Counted from the stretch's first letter, positions 25,179 to 34,669 are shown. The stretch is 64,000 bases of DNA from Elizabethkingia meningoseptica_A (GCF_045762675.1 NZ_JBJDLK010000001.1:248001-312000), one strand, 5' to 3'. The notes: generated by a model from the sequence alone, not told the origin. Numbers and translations are program-made.

Positions 25179-26735
25179 TTAATTAGAGTCACTCATTAAC
25201 TCTTTTTTCTTAGAGTTATAAAGGGCGTATTCCAAATATTTGAAGGAATCACGCGGAATTATGGTAACCCATTTTTTGTAGCGCAGAAACCATTTGTTCT
25301 GTATACTCATCACCCCTTTTGTAAGATATGCTTCTACAAACGGATGTACATGCAGATATAATCTGCCTTTCTCTTTGGTCAGGAAGCTGCGTATTGCTTC
25401 TTCCATTCTTTCAACCGTAACAATCGGAGCAACAATTTCTCCGTCTTTATTAGGGTTTTCCTCTTTAGTTTCGATCTGCTTTTCCGGGCGTACACGCTGA
25501 CGTGTAATCTGTATTAGTCCAAATTTACTTGGTGGAAGGATCTTGTGTCTTGCTTTGTCACGTTTCATCTCTTCCTTCAGATGATCAAAGAGCTCTCTGC
25601 GGTGTTCAGGATCAGTCATATCAATGAAGTCCACAACAATAATACCGCCCATATCCCGTAATCTGAGTTGACGGGCAATTTCTGTGGCAGCCATTTTGTT
25701 CACATTTAATGCGTGAAGTTTATTGGTCTGACTTGCCGATATATTGTTTCCTGAATTTACATCGATAACATGTAAAGCTTCGGTATGTTCAATTACCAGA
25801 TAAGCTCCTTTGGAACTCGGAATGTTTACATGTTTACCAAAAGACTGCTTCAGTTGTTTTTCTACGTTGTAATATTCCAGCAGGGGAATATGTGAATCGT
25901 AAAGCTGGACGATATTTTTACTTTCCGGAGAAATAATTTCCAGATAGTTTTTCATATCGTTTACCATTTGCTCATCGTCGCAGATAATACTAACGAAATC
26001 CTGATTAAAGTTATCGCGGAGTATAGCAGAAGCTTTATCTTCTTCGCTTAATACCTTTGAAGGAACTTTATTTTTCTGAATATTTTTGAAACAGTTATCC
26101 CATTTGGTGATTAACTGGTTCATATCATTATGCAGCTCCGCTACTTTTTTACCTTCGGCAACAGTACGGATAATCACACCAAATCCTTCAGGACGTATAC
26201 TTTCAATAAGCATTTTGAGACGTTCTTTTTCCTGACTGTTTTTTATCTTTTTGGAGATAGAGACTTTGTTGTCAAATGGAATCAGAACAAGAAAACGTCC
26301 TGTTAAAGAAACTTGTGTTGATATTCTCGGGCCTTTGGTTGAGATTGGCTCTTTGGTAATTTGTAAAAGAACACTTTCCCCGGCAGCCAGAACCTTGTCT
26401 ATCGTGCCGTCTTTAGGAATTTCTTTTTGTACTGCAAAATTCTTTAAGCTGGAGCTTTGTTGTCTTTTTGCAATCGTGTCTTTTACGAATTTCTGATAGG
26501 AAAGAATCTGTGGCCCCAAATCCAGATAATGCAAAAAAGCATCTTTTTCGTAACCGATACTTACGAAAGCAGCATTAAGGTTGGGAGCGAGTTTTTTTAT
26601 TTTACCCAGAAAAAGATCACCTACAACGAATTGATTGTTTTGCTCTTCCTGATGTAGTTCGAACAAACGACCTTCTTCTAGCAGGGCTATTTTAGAGGTG
26701 TCATCTTCATGTGAAATAATCAGTTCTTTCTTCAT
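25179..26735 (-). CDS. rng: ribonuclease G
   Basis: A 518-residue RNase E/G family enzyme. The N-terminal S1 RNA-binding domain occupies about residues 38-115 (GDLFLGKIKKLAPNLNAAFV). The catalytic core carries HVIDVNSGN and GGIIVVDFIDM (metal-binding Asp residues) and HKILPPSKFGLIQITRQR downstream, followed by the small C-terminal part (FVEAYLTKGVMSIQNKW). It processes 5S/16S rRNA and mRNA 5' ends. Length fits the short RNase G form without the long RNase E tail. Cytoplasmic. It is transcribed downstream of the HU-ribosomal-peptide unit but has its own start after a terminator-like hairpin. Confidence 0.95.
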   Translation of the reverse strand: MKKELIISHEDDTSKIALLEEGRLFELHQEEQNNQFVVGDLFLGKIKKLAPNLNAAFVSIGYEKDAFLHYLDLGPQILSYQKFVKDTIAKRQQSSSLKNFAVQKEIPKDGTIDKVLAAGESVLLQITKEPISTKGPRISTQVSLTGRFLVLIPFDNKVSISKKIKNSQEKERLKMLIESIRPEGFGVIIRTVAEGKKVAELHNDMNQLITKWDNCFKNIQKNKVPSKVLSEEDKASAILRDNFNQDFVSIICDDEQMVNDMKNYLEIISPESKNIVQLYDSHIPLLEYYNVEKQLKQSFGKHVNIPSSKGAYLVIEHTEALHVIDVNSGNNISASQTNKLHALNVNKMAATEIARQLRLRDMGGIIVVDFIDMTDPEHRRELFDHLKEEMKRDKARHKILPPSKFGLIQITRQRVRPEKQIETKEENPNKDGEIVAPIVTVERMEEAIRSFLTKEKGRLYLHVHPFVEAYLTKGVMSIQNKWFLRYKKWVTIIPRDSFKYLEYALYNSKKKELMSDSN

Positions 26736-26771
26736 AAAATATGGTTATCACTAACCGATTATAAAATAAAA

Positions 26772-26811
26772 ATATAGCTAGTGAAGATAATAAATAAAAC
26801 ACTAACTATAT
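26772..26811 (-). terminator. terminator after the HU / small ribosomal protein unit
   Basis: An imperfect 12-bp stem (CACTAGCTATAT against ATATAGTTAGTG) with a 16-base AT-rich loop; the minus-strand exit is T-rich. Confidence 0.55.
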
Positions 26812-26837
26812 TATATTTTATTAAAAAACTAAAAAGA

Positions 26838-26930
26838 TTATTTTTTCTTCTTGTGTCTGTTTAATCTTCTTCTTTTTTTTCTCTTGTGAGTCGCTACCTT
26901 GTGTCTCTTTCTTTTTTTTCCGCTAGGCAT
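26838..26930 (-). CDS. 30-residue basic ribosomal peptide, mS38/AURKAIP1-COX24 type
   Basis: A 31-codon gene (begins MPSGKKRKRHKVATHKRKKR, ends NRHKKKK). About two thirds of the residues are Lys, Arg or His, with no acidic residue. The sequence matches the AURKAIP1/COX24 (mS38/bS22-like) family known in Bacteroidetes, a tiny protein bound to the small ribosomal subunit decoding region. It lies 26 bases after the HU gene in the same direction and is followed by a hairpin, so both are likely on one transcript. It is too short to be called by default gene finders. Function is inferred from the family. Confidence 0.9.
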   Translation of the reverse strand: MPSGKKRKRHKVATHKRKKRRRLNRHKKKK

Positions 26931-26956
26931 AGTTTAAAAATTTTTATTAATAACAA

Positions 26957-27253
26957 TTATTTATTTTCTACTTTCACTTTAGTTTTTACTTTCTCAGCAA
27001 ACATTTTTGAAGGTTTGAAAGAAGGGATATTGTGTGCCGGAATTTCTATAGCTGTGTTCTTAGAAATGTTTCTACCCGTTTTTGCAGCACGTGTTTTAAT
27101 AACAAAAGATCCAAAACCTCTTAAATAAACATTATCATTGTTATAAAGAGAAGTTTTGATTTCCTGCATAAACGCTTCAATAACTTTCTGCGTATCATTC
27201 TTTTCTACCCCTAGTTTATTGGAGATGGTGTTCACCAATTCAGCTTTTGTCAT
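26957..27253 (-). CDS. HU family DNA-binding protein
   Basis: A 98-residue histone-like protein. The HU/IHF fold is clear: MTKAELVNTISNKLGVEKND, then the GFGSFVIKTRAAKTGRNISK hinge and the DNA-binding arm with the conserved PSFKPSKMFAEKVK tail. It binds and bends DNA as a dimer. Its own upstream box TATCTTTG is at 27283-27290, and it precedes the small ribosomal peptide, linking nucleoid and ribosome genes in a growth-related unit. Confidence 0.95.
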   Translation of the reverse strand: MTKAELVNTISNKLGVEKNDTQKVIEAFMQEIKTSLYNNDNVYLRGFGSFVIKTRAAKTGRNISKNTAIEIPAHNIPSFKPSKMFAEKVKTKVKVENK

Positions 27254-27282
27254 TTTCGAAAATTGTTTTTATTTTTGGTCTG

Positions 27283-27290
27283 CAAAGATA
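27283..27290 (-). promoter_or_regulatory. candidate -7 box (TATCTTTG) for HU
   Basis: Exact TAnnTTTG match followed by CAGACC; the HU ATG is 30 bases downstream. It lies in the 47-base divergent gap to mutY. Confidence 0.55.
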
Positions 27291-27300
27291 AAATATTTTT

Positions 27301-28332
27301 TTGAAAAATAATATAGAAAAAGCTTATTTCCTGAAACTTACCCGAAAAATTCTTTCCTGGTATGATCTCCATAGGCGTAATTTACCGTGGCGGGAAACGC
27401 GTGAGCCATATAAAATATGGATCTCGGAAATAATTTTACAACAGACAAGAGTAGAACAGGGATGGAATCATTACGTGAATTTTATCAGGAGATTTCCTAC
27501 TGTAAAAGATCTTCATGAAGCAGAAGGCGATGAGGTTTTATTATACTGGAAAGGACTGGGATATTATTCGCGTGCTTTGAATCTGCATAAGGCAGCCCAT
27601 CAGGTTATAGAAGAGTATAATGGTAATTTTCCCACTACATTTGCCGGGTTACAGCAATTAAAAGGTGTGGGTAAATATACAGCTGCTGCTATAGCAAGTA
27701 TTTGCTTTGGTGAAGCTGTTCCCGCTATTGATGGTAATTTTTACCGGGTATTTTCAAGAATACTGGCTGATGATTTTGATATTGCTTCACCTAAAGCCTA
27801 CTCTTATTTTTATGAACTAATCTTCCCTTTTGTAGATAAAGAAAGACCAGGTGATTTTAATCAGGCAGTTATGGATTTGGGCTCACAAGTATGTAAACCT
27901 AAAAATCCTGATTGCGATAATTGTCCTGTTAATAATGAATGTCTTGCTTTTGGTACCGATCGTATCGGAGAACTTCCTGTAAAAAAGAAAAAGCTAAAGG
28001 TAGAAACGCTGAATCTTCATTATTATTTTGTGAAATATGGTGATCAGTTTCTGATAAGACAAAGAGATGAGAGTTTCATCTGGAAGAAACTATATGAATT
28101 TCCGGCGGCAATTCCGGAAGAGCTGTATAAATATATTGTATATGAAAAAACAGTGCAGCACAAGCTTACTCATAAAACACTGAATATTACTTTTGACAGG
28201 GTGGAAATTGGAAACAGAGAATCTTTTGAAGAATTACTTTCGAAAGGGCAGTATATAGCTGTGGATATAGATGAATCTCATGAGAAATCTTTTCCCAAAC
28301 CATTGGAGAAAATTATTCTGGAATGGGGATGA
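27301..28332 (+). CDS. mutY: A/G-specific adenine glycosylase (MutY)
   Basis: A 343-residue DNA repair glycosylase that removes adenine opposite 8-oxoguanine. Catalytic Glu43 (SEIILQQT) and Asp144 (PAIDGN) match the E. coli pair. The helix-hairpin-helix is LKGVGKYTAAAI at about residue 120, and the [4Fe-4S] cluster ligands are C198, C205, C208 and C214 (spacing 6-2-5). The C-terminal Nudix-like domain (about residues 230-343) that reads the 8-oxoG strand is present. I see no suitable ATG near the family start, so TTG at 27301 is used; translation would begin close to the HU promoter. Confidence 0.93.
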   Translation: MKNNIEKAYFLKLTRKILSWYDLHRRNLPWRETREPYKIWISEIILQQTRVEQGWNHYVNFIRRFPTVKDLHEAEGDEVLLYWKGLGYYSRALNLHKAAHQVIEEYNGNFPTTFAGLQQLKGVGKYTAAAIASICFGEAVPAIDGNFYRVFSRILADDFDIASPKAYSYFYELIFPFVDKERPGDFNQAVMDLGSQVCKPKNPDCDNCPVNNECLAFGTDRIGELPVKKKKLKVETLNLHYYFVKYGDQFLIRQRDESFIWKKLYEFPAAIPEELYKYIVYEKTVQHKLTHKTLNITFDRVEIGNRESFEELLSKGQYIAVDIDESHEKSFPKPLEKIILEWG

Positions 28333-28664
28333 TTTATGCATTAACATGCTAGTAAATTTAAGTAATAGCAAAACGGAATTCCGTGTGCCTTATATCGTAA
28401 ATGAGTTAATAATCCATACAAGATGGAGGGAGGCAGGATATAAATAATATGTATTCTGTGCTGATTATCTGTTTTACTGATGAATATGCGTGGGGATAAT
28501 TGTCGGGCAGTAATGTTAATTTTTTTACACCAATAATTTTAAAATAGTTATTTTTGCCGGATGCTTAAAAAGATAAGTTCTTTTTGTGAAGAGATTTGTA
28601 GATTTATAAAGCAATAAAGGAACTTATATAGAAAATTATTAAAATAAAATACAGAATAAAGAGA
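28333..28664. other. AT-rich intergenic region before the PfkB kinase gene
   Basis: 332 bases without a gene. The only recognisable element is a TATTTTTG box at 28549-28556. No repeat or RNA gene was recognised; no open frame of more than about 30 codons has coding character. Confidence 0.6.
28549..28556 (+). promoter_or_regulatory. candidate -7 box (TATTTTTG) for the PfkB-PPIase genes
   Basis: Exact match to TAnnTTTG followed by CCGG. Distance to the kinase ATG at 28665 is about 108 bases, so a leader of about 100 bases is implied. Confidence 0.45.
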
Positions 28665-29585
28665 ATGAAACTTCTTTCAGTAGGCACAGTGGCCTTTGAT
28701 GCTATCGAAACACCATTTGGTAAAACAGATAAAATATTAGGAGGAGCGGCAACGTATATCGGTTTAGCAGCTTCTGTTCTTAACACAGATGTACATTTAG
28801 TTTCTGTTGTTGGCGGAGACTTTCCGGATGAGTATCTGGACATGATGAAGGGAAAAAACATCAATGTAGATGGTGTTGAAATAGTTGAAGAAGGGAAAAC
28901 TTTTTTCTGGGCCGGAAAATATCATAATGATCTGAATACAAGAGATACTTTGGCAACCGAATTGAATGTATTGGAAAACTTTGATCCTAAAATTCCGGAA
29001 GGCGGTGCTGATGCAGAAGTTTTAATGCTTGGAAATCTTCACCCTGCTGTTCAGTTAGCTGTTTTAGAAAGAATGAAAAAGCGTCCGCAATTAGTGGTAT
29101 TAGATACCATGAACTTCTGGATGGATCTTACGTGGGATCTGTTATTGGATGTTATTGCTAAAACAGATGTTATTACAATAAACGACGAAGAAGCAAGACA
29201 GTTATCCGGAGAATATTCTTTGGTAAAAGCGGCTAAAAAAATTCATGCTTTAGGACCTAAATACGTAATTATTAAAAAAGGAGAACATGGAGCACTTCTT
29301 TTCCATGAAGGAAAAGTATTTGCAATTCCGGCTCTTTTACTTGAGGATGTATTCGATCCAACAGGAGCAGGAGATACTTTTGCCGGAGGATTCGTGGCAC
29401 ATTTGGCGAAATGTGAGAAGTTTGATTTCGAATCTATGAAAACAGCTCTTATCGTAGGAAGTGCACTGGCATCTTTCACTGTTGAAAAATTCGGGACAGA
29501 AAAAATACAGGAAGTAACACCTTCTATGCTTAAAGACAGAATCAAGCAGTTTAAAGAACTTACAACATTTGAAGAAACGATATAA
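28665..29585 (+). CDS. PfkB-family sugar/nucleoside kinase
   Basis: A 306-residue ribokinase-like kinase. The N-terminal substrate loop GGAATYIGLAASVLN is near residue 26; the signature DPTGAGDTFAGGFVAHLAK starts at D231, with the catalytic base D237. It phosphorylates a sugar or nucleoside with ATP; the substrate is not decided by the sequence. Neighbouring genes are periplasmic prolyl isomerases, which give no hint. Cytoplasmic. It ends 46 bases before the PPIase gene, so it may be co-transcribed. Confidence 0.9.
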   Translation: MKLLSVGTVAFDAIETPFGKTDKILGGAATYIGLAASVLNTDVHLVSVVGGDFPDEYLDMMKGKNINVDGVEIVEEGKTFFWAGKYHNDLNTRDTLATELNVLENFDPKIPEGGADAEVLMLGNLHPAVQLAVLERMKKRPQLVVLDTMNFWMDLTWDLLLDVIAKTDVITINDEEARQLSGEYSLVKAAKKIHALGPKYVIIKKGEHGALLFHEGKVFAIPALLLEDVFDPTGAGDTFAGGFVAHLAKCEKFDFESMKTALIVGSALASFTVEKFGTEKIQEVTPSMLKDRIKQFKELTTFEETI

Positions 29586-29631
29586 AAGATATTCGTTTTA
29601 ACAGGTTTTATTATAATACTACATCAAATAC

Positions 29632-31467
29632 ATGAAAAATAAATCTTTAATTTCCCTTTTTGCATTAGCAGCTCATTTGGGTTTTGCTCAGAGTATTGTT
29701 ATTAATAACGACGCAATGCCGGTAGCAAAGTTCGCAAAAGAATATGAATCGGGGTTGAAAAACCAGGGAATAGATCAGACCATTGATTCTTACATCAATT
29801 TTAAACTGATCCAGGATTTTTCCAAGTCACTGAAGGCTGATACGACACAGATGTTCAGAGCTCAGGTAGCTACGCGCTTAAATGAACTGAAAAAAGACAG
29901 TTATTATCCTAAAGATCTGGAAAATAAATTCCTGAACGATTATATTGCTGCAAGCCAGAAAGAAAAACAGATTCAGGTTTTCTATGCCAAAAGAGAAGAG
30001 GGAAGTAAAGTTGATTTTCAAAAGATTTATAATGATGTAAAGCTGGGAAAAACAACAATGGACCAAGCTATTCTTGAAGCCAAAGGAGATGCAAAGCCAT
30101 TATATATAAAGACCGGCGTACTTAGTCCTGAGCTTGAAGCGGATGTACAGAAGCTTAAAGTTGGAGGTTATTCCAGATTTGTTGAGACTCCGGAGACCGC
30201 TACCTTTATTAAAGTTGTTGGAGAAAGACCTACTTTAGGATATCTTATTTTCGGAACCCTTTCTTATCCTAATGATGCTAATTCAGAAAAGATAAAAGGA
30301 GAAATATACAAAGCATTGGCTTCCGGGAAGAAATTTAATGAAGTTACGGCATTGTACGGAAGTAACGATAATGAAAAGAAGAATGGAGGTGTTGTAATGG
30401 GATCTCCTGCTATGCCGGATGCGGCGTATGCACAGATGAAAGACCTTAAAGAAAATGAATATACCAAAACCCCTATATTAATAGAGGATAAGTGGTTTAT
30501 TTTTAATATTTATTCTAAAAGACCATATCAGGTAACCCCGGAAACAAAAGAGTTTTTCTTTACCGATATGATGAATTCCCAATATGGAAATGCTTTCTAT
30601 GATGCATTTATAGATAAGTTGAAAAAATCTCCGGGATATAAAGAAACGGCTGTCGCTGCAAAGATAAAGCCTTCGTATGCAGAATTTAAAAAAGTTCTGA
30701 ATGATAAAGAGGCTCTTTACACCTACAACGGACAACAATTTACAATTGGAGATTTCAAAACCCAGATAAAAGACCATCTTGCAGAAATTGAAAAGATGGA
30801 CAGCGGGAAATGGGGACAACTGGTTGATATGATGAACCGTAATTTTCTGATGCGTTCTTATACGACTGAGTTTGAAAACAAACCAGAAGTAAAGCAGCAA
30901 TTGGAGGATATTAAGAAGAATCTGTACTCCAATTACTTTTATTCAGAATACCTGAAAAAGCAGATTAAAGATCACCCGGAGTGGTTAACAGACTACTATA
31001 ACAAAAATAAAGATCAATTCAAAAAAGAAGCTGCTGCTAAAGGAAGAGTCATTATTCCTGCAAGTGAAGCGGATGTTGATAAATTTGTCAAGGCTATTAA
31101 AAATCCGGCTGACTGGGAAAAGCTAAAGGCTGAGTATAAAGGTAAGACCAATGATAAAAAAGAGGCCATAGCTAATTTTAATGAAGGTGAAATGGTTGAA
31201 TCTGCTGAAGTTTTCACCAAATATAACGTACCTTTTAAAACGGGAGTCCATACTGCTAAAATCGGAGGAAGAACTCTTGTAATGGCGAATGATGAAATTC
31301 TTCCGGCCAGCGTAATGACACAGCAGGAAGCTTTAGAAGACGGCGAACTTGAAGAGTTGGTAACTTCTGAACAGATCAAAAAAATACTAGCAGATCTTAA
31401 AGCAAAAACTAAAGTAACAATCGAACCTGGATTTGTTTCTGCGCTGCAAAAGAATTTTAAGAAATAA
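29632..31467 (+). CDS. secreted PpiC-type peptidylprolyl isomerase (611 aa)
   Basis: A 611-residue protein with a signal peptide (ends LGFAQ) and a PpiC-type parvulin core at about residues 204-300 (LGYLIFGTLSYP and SGKKFNEVTALYGSNDNEKKNGG), flanked by long helical regions resembling SurA/PrsA chaperone domains. A second region near residues 470-560 also looks parvulin-derived but degenerate (KGRVIIPASEADVDKFVKAI). Its likely job is folding of outer-membrane or exported proteins in the periplasm. It lies upstream of and in line with the SurA-type gene. Confidence 0.85.
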   Translation: MKNKSLISLFALAAHLGFAQSIVINNDAMPVAKFAKEYESGLKNQGIDQTIDSYINFKLIQDFSKSLKADTTQMFRAQVATRLNELKKDSYYPKDLENKFLNDYIAASQKEKQIQVFYAKREEGSKVDFQKIYNDVKLGKTTMDQAILEAKGDAKPLYIKTGVLSPELEADVQKLKVGGYSRFVETPETATFIKVVGERPTLGYLIFGTLSYPNDANSEKIKGEIYKALASGKKFNEVTALYGSNDNEKKNGGVVMGSPAMPDAAYAQMKDLKENEYTKTPILIEDKWFIFNIYSKRPYQVTPETKEFFFTDMMNSQYGNAFYDAFIDKLKKSPGYKETAVAAKIKPSYAEFKKVLNDKEALYTYNGQQFTIGDFKTQIKDHLAEIEKMDSGKWGQLVDMMNRNFLMRSYTTEFENKPEVKQQLEDIKKNLYSNYFYSEYLKKQIKDHPEWLTDYYNKNKDQFKKEAAAKGRVIIPASEADVDKFVKAIKNPADWEKLKAEYKGKTNDKKEAIANFNEGEMVESAEVFTKYNVPFKTGVHTAKIGGRTLVMANDEILPASVMTQQEALEDGELEELVTSEQIKKILADLKAKTKVTIEPGFVSALQKNFKK

Positions 31468-31504
31468 TTATAATAAAAAATAAGGTTTAATTCGGGCAGA
31501 ATTC

Positions 31505-31512
31505 TAATTTTG
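31505..31512 (+). promoter_or_regulatory. candidate -7 box (TAATTTTG) for the SurA-type gene
   Basis: Exact TAnnTTTG match with downstream CACC, 21 bases before the ATG at 31533. It gives the second isomerase its own promoter. Confidence 0.6.
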
Positions 31513-31532
31513 CACCATTATAAAAAATAGAT

Positions 31533-32906
31533 ATGACTAAAAACTTTCGTTTTTTCTTTATCCTTAGTTTTCTTGTAATGTCTTTTTCGGGAGCATTACT
31601 GAAAGCGCAAATTAAGCAGGGACAATTGGTTGATGGTATTGCTGCGGTAATTGGGAATGAGATTGTACTTGAATCTGATATTGAAGAATACGTAAATATA
31701 TCCAAACAACAAGGTACACCTGTAGGAGATAAATGTGAAATTCTTGAAAGTATTATCCATAATAAATTGCTGTTGTACCACGCAAAAAAAGATACCCTTA
31801 TTCAGAACAGAAGCAAGGAATTAAGAGCTGATGCAGATAGCAGATACCAGCAAATGCTTTCAGGATTCCCTTCTGAAAAAGACATGCTTACTGCATATAA
31901 ATTCCGTACAGCTTATGAATTGAAAGCTGCTATTGAAAAACTGTCTTCAGACCAGTACTATCAGGGAGAAAAATATAAATTAATTACCAAAGGTGTAGAT
32001 ATTACTCCAAGTGAAGTTTCAGCTTTTTATGATATGTATAAAACACAGCTTCCTCAGGTAAATGATGAAGTAAAGCTTAGCAGAATTATTATGTATCCTA
32101 AGCTTACAGATGCACATAAGCAGGAAATTATTGATAAACTTAAGAAAATTAAAGCCGCAATATTAGGAGGTGAATCTTTTGAAAATCAAGCCAGGATTTA
32201 TTCTGAAGATCCCGGGTCCGCAGCCAACGGAGGTGTCATTAATAATGTTGCAAAAGGAATGATGGTCAAGCCGTTTGAGGCAGCTGCATTAAATCTTCAG
32301 GAAGGGGAAATTTCTGATCCTGTAGAAACAGAATACGGTTACCATATCATTCAGTTAGTGAAAAAGGCAGGTAAAATATATGATGTAAAGCATATCCTTA
32401 TTACCAGTACACCAAATGCAGCAGAGATTGCGACAGCTAAAAAAGAAATGGAAAAAGTAAAAGCAGAAATTAAAGAAGGTAAAATTACTTTTAAAGAAGC
32501 TGCTTTGAAATATTCTGATGATAAGTCAACCAAATTTAATGCAGGTGTTATGACAGGTCAGGATGGATCCGATAATCTTGAAAAAACAAAACTGGATCCG
32601 GTTGACGGCTATCAGATTGCAGGATTAAATAAAGGTGATATTACAGATCCATATGAGATAGAAGAGGGGCAGAGTAAGAAAAAGGCAATTGAAATTATTC
32701 AGATAGATGAAATCGTTCCTGCTCACGTTCTGGATATTGCAACAGATTATGAACGTATAAAATCCATAGCTCTTAATCAGAAAAAAGGTAATATTGTAGA
32801 CAAATGGATTAAATCTAAATTACCTGATACATTTATATCTATTAACAACAGATACAAGGATTGTAAATTTAAAACTGACTGGACGAGAGAGTCATTAATG
32901 AAATAA
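31533..32906 (+). CDS. SurA-like periplasmic peptidylprolyl isomerase/chaperone
   Basis: A 457-residue exported protein with a signal peptide (residues 1-25), an N-terminal SurA-type helical domain (IAAVIGNEIVLESDIEEYV) and two PpiC parvulin domains. Domain 1, about residues 177-275, has SRIIMYP, ESFENQARIYSEDPGSAANGG and GYHIIQLVKK. Domain 2, about 280-400, starts KHILITST and has ITFKEAALKYSDDKS. It helps fold outer-membrane proteins. It follows the 611-residue isomerase by 65 bases; both may form one functional pair. Confidence 0.93.
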   Translation: MTKNFRFFFILSFLVMSFSGALLKAQIKQGQLVDGIAAVIGNEIVLESDIEEYVNISKQQGTPVGDKCEILESIIHNKLLLYHAKKDTLIQNRSKELRADADSRYQQMLSGFPSEKDMLTAYKFRTAYELKAAIEKLSSDQYYQGEKYKLITKGVDITPSEVSAFYDMYKTQLPQVNDEVKLSRIIMYPKLTDAHKQEIIDKLKKIKAAILGGESFENQARIYSEDPGSAANGGVINNVAKGMMVKPFEAAALNLQEGEISDPVETEYGYHIIQLVKKAGKIYDVKHILITSTPNAAEIATAKKEMEKVKAEIKEGKITFKEAALKYSDDKSTKFNAGVMTGQDGSDNLEKTKLDPVDGYQIAGLNKGDITDPYEIEEGQSKKKAIEIIQIDEIVPAHVLDIATDYERIKSIALNQKKGNIVDKWIKSKLPDTFISINNRYKDCKFKTDWTRESLMK

Positions 32907-32923
32907 TCTAATACATTTAATAA

Positions 32924-32958
32924 AAAATCCCCTGTAACAATTGGTTGCAGGGGATTTT
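32924..32958 (+). terminator. intrinsic terminator after the SurA-type gene
   Basis: A 15-bp stem AAAATCCCCTGTAAC / GTTGCAGGGGATTTT with one G-U pair and a 5-base loop, 18 bases after the stop codon. It is before the convergent lipoprotein gene. Confidence 0.85.
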
Positions 32959-32981
32959 GTTTGTTATTCCTGTTGGATCAT

Positions 32982-33593
32982 CTAAGGGAGATTATTTAGG
33001 TTAATTTCAGGAACTATTTTGCTAATTTCTTCCAGCGTATAGCCGTTCCCCGAAATTGTTACACTGTATCGGTCTTTTGCGATATATTTAATCTCGGAGT
33101 TAATCGTTTCACCATCTTTATGTTGTGAGGCTGTAACCTTCGTTCCGTTAATCGTCATTGTTTTTTCAATACTGTTTTCTGTAGTTTTTTCAGTATCTGC
33201 TGCGAGAGCCATTTTCAGTAAAGAGTATAATGAGCTTCCTGCTTCTCCGGCACCGTCAATTATGCTCACTTTAATATCTTTATTTGCTTCACCATATTTT
33301 GCTTCAGCCGAATAAAGATTCATAGTACTCATTTCGCCAACGCTTATTTCTGTACGTTTAAATCCGGCTAAGCTTTCAGGAAGTACCGTTTTGAAATTTT
33401 CATTGCTGGCAGGTTGTATTGCTTTTAGTTCATCAGCTCTTTTCTGAATACCATCAGCTGCATTTCCAATTTTAGTGAGATTGGAAACCCCTTCAATTGC
33501 AGAACTTACATTTGTACCGGATTCTGGCGTGTCTTTTTTCTGGCTGCATGACATCAAAGCAAGTCCTGTAGCAATAATTAATACTTTTTTCAT
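32982..33593 (-). CDS. hypothetical lipoprotein (203 aa)
   Basis: A 203-residue lipoprotein, with signal peptide ending ALMSC (Cys16) and then SQKKDTPES. The mature part has two clear stretches: a helical region to about residue 60, then a domain with ESLAGFKRTEISVGEMSTMNLYSAEAKYG and a C-terminal beta region (KYIAKDRYSVTISGNGYTLEEI). I do not recognise the family, and no catalytic motif is visible. Convergent with the SurA-type gene; the ATG is the first in the frame and gives a standard lipobox. Confidence 0.8.
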   Translation of the reverse strand: MKKVLIIATGLALMSCSQKKDTPESGTNVSSAIEGVSNLTKIGNAADGIQKRADELKAIQPASNENFKTVLPESLAGFKRTEISVGEMSTMNLYSAEAKYGEANKDIKVSIIDGAGEAGSSLYSLLKMALAADTEKTTENSIEKTMTINGTKVTASQHKDGETINSEIKYIAKDRYSVTISGNGYTLEEISKIVPEINLNNLP

Positions 33594-33708
33594 TGAATTG
33601 TAATTATGTGCCCTAAAATTAAAAAAAATATTAATGTAAAAAGGTATGATTATAAGTACGGTTAAAAGAGATGCATTTTTCTGATTTTCGTATATTTAGA
33701 ACTGATTT

Positions 33709-34647
33709 ATGCGTATGAATAGAATAAAAGAACTTTTTAATATTGATTATCCTGTTATACAGGGAGGGATGATTTGGCATAGCGGCTGGAGATTGGCTTC
33801 AGCAGTTTCTAATTGCGGAGGTTTAGGATTATTGGGTGCAGGAAGTATGTATCCGGATATTCTTAAAGAGAATATTATTAAATGTAAAGCGGCTACAAAC
33901 AAACCTTTTGGAGTGAATATTCCCTTGTTTTATCCAGATATAGAAGAAGTTTTTAAAATTATACTCGAGGAAAAAATAAAAATAGTTTTTACTTCTGCCG
34001 GAAGCCCTAAAACCTATACGGAGATGTTGAAAAAAGAAGGTGTAACAGTTGCACATGTAGTAAGTAGTGTGAAATTTGCGATGAAATGTCAGGATGCCGG
34101 TGTTGATGCTGTGGTTGCGGAAGGTTTTGAAGCAGGTGGACATAACGGAAGAGAAGAGACTACAACATTGTCACTTATTCCTAATGTCAGACAGAATATA
34201 GAACTTCCTTTAATAGCAGCGGGCGGAATTGCATTAGGCTCCCAGATAAAAGCAGTTATGACACTTGGGGCAGACGGGGTACAAATAGGGTCCAGGTTTG
34301 CAGCAACAAAAGAAGCTTCTTCTCATGAGCGGTTTAAACAAAAAATTATAGAAACAGGAGAAGGAGATACACATCTGACTCTAAAAGAACTGGCCCCTGT
34401 AAGATTAATTAAAAATAAATTCTATTATGATATAGAAAAACTTTACGAGTCCGGGCGTAATGCTGAAGCTCTAAAAGAAGTTTTAGGGCGCGCCAGAGCA
34501 AAACGCGGAATGTTTGAAGGAGATCTGGAAGAAGGTGAGCTTGAAATAGGACAGTCTTCTGCTTTCATTGATGAGATTTTATCTGTAGAACAAGTGTTTG
34601 AAAAACTTTTGTATGAGTTCAGTCAGGTCGACTGTCCGAAATTATAA
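33709..34647 (+). CDS. nitronate monooxygenase / FabK-like FMN enzyme
   Basis: A 312-residue TIM-barrel flavoenzyme of the 2-nitropropane dioxygenase/FabK family. The FMN and active-site features are NIDYPVIQGGM near residue 11, EGFEAGGHNG with His145, LIAAGGIA near 167 and GADGVQIGSRF near 189. It oxidises alkyl nitronates or, in the FabK branch, reduces enoyl-ACP. The sequence does not separate the two. It is followed by a strong terminator, so it is transcribed alone. ATG at 33709 or 33715 (third codon) is possible. Confidence 0.9.
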   Translation: MRMNRIKELFNIDYPVIQGGMIWHSGWRLASAVSNCGGLGLLGAGSMYPDILKENIIKCKAATNKPFGVNIPLFYPDIEEVFKIILEEKIKIVFTSAGSPKTYTEMLKKEGVTVAHVVSSVKFAMKCQDAGVDAVVAEGFEAGGHNGREETTTLSLIPNVRQNIELPLIAAGGIALGSQIKAVMTLGADGVQIGSRFAATKEASSHERFKQKIIETGEGDTHLTLKELAPVRLIKNKFYYDIEKLYESGRNAEALKEVLGRARAKRGMFEGDLEEGELEIGQSSAFIDEILSVEQVFEKLLYEFSQVDCPKL

Positions 34648-34669
34648 TTAAAAATATATTGTATTGAAT

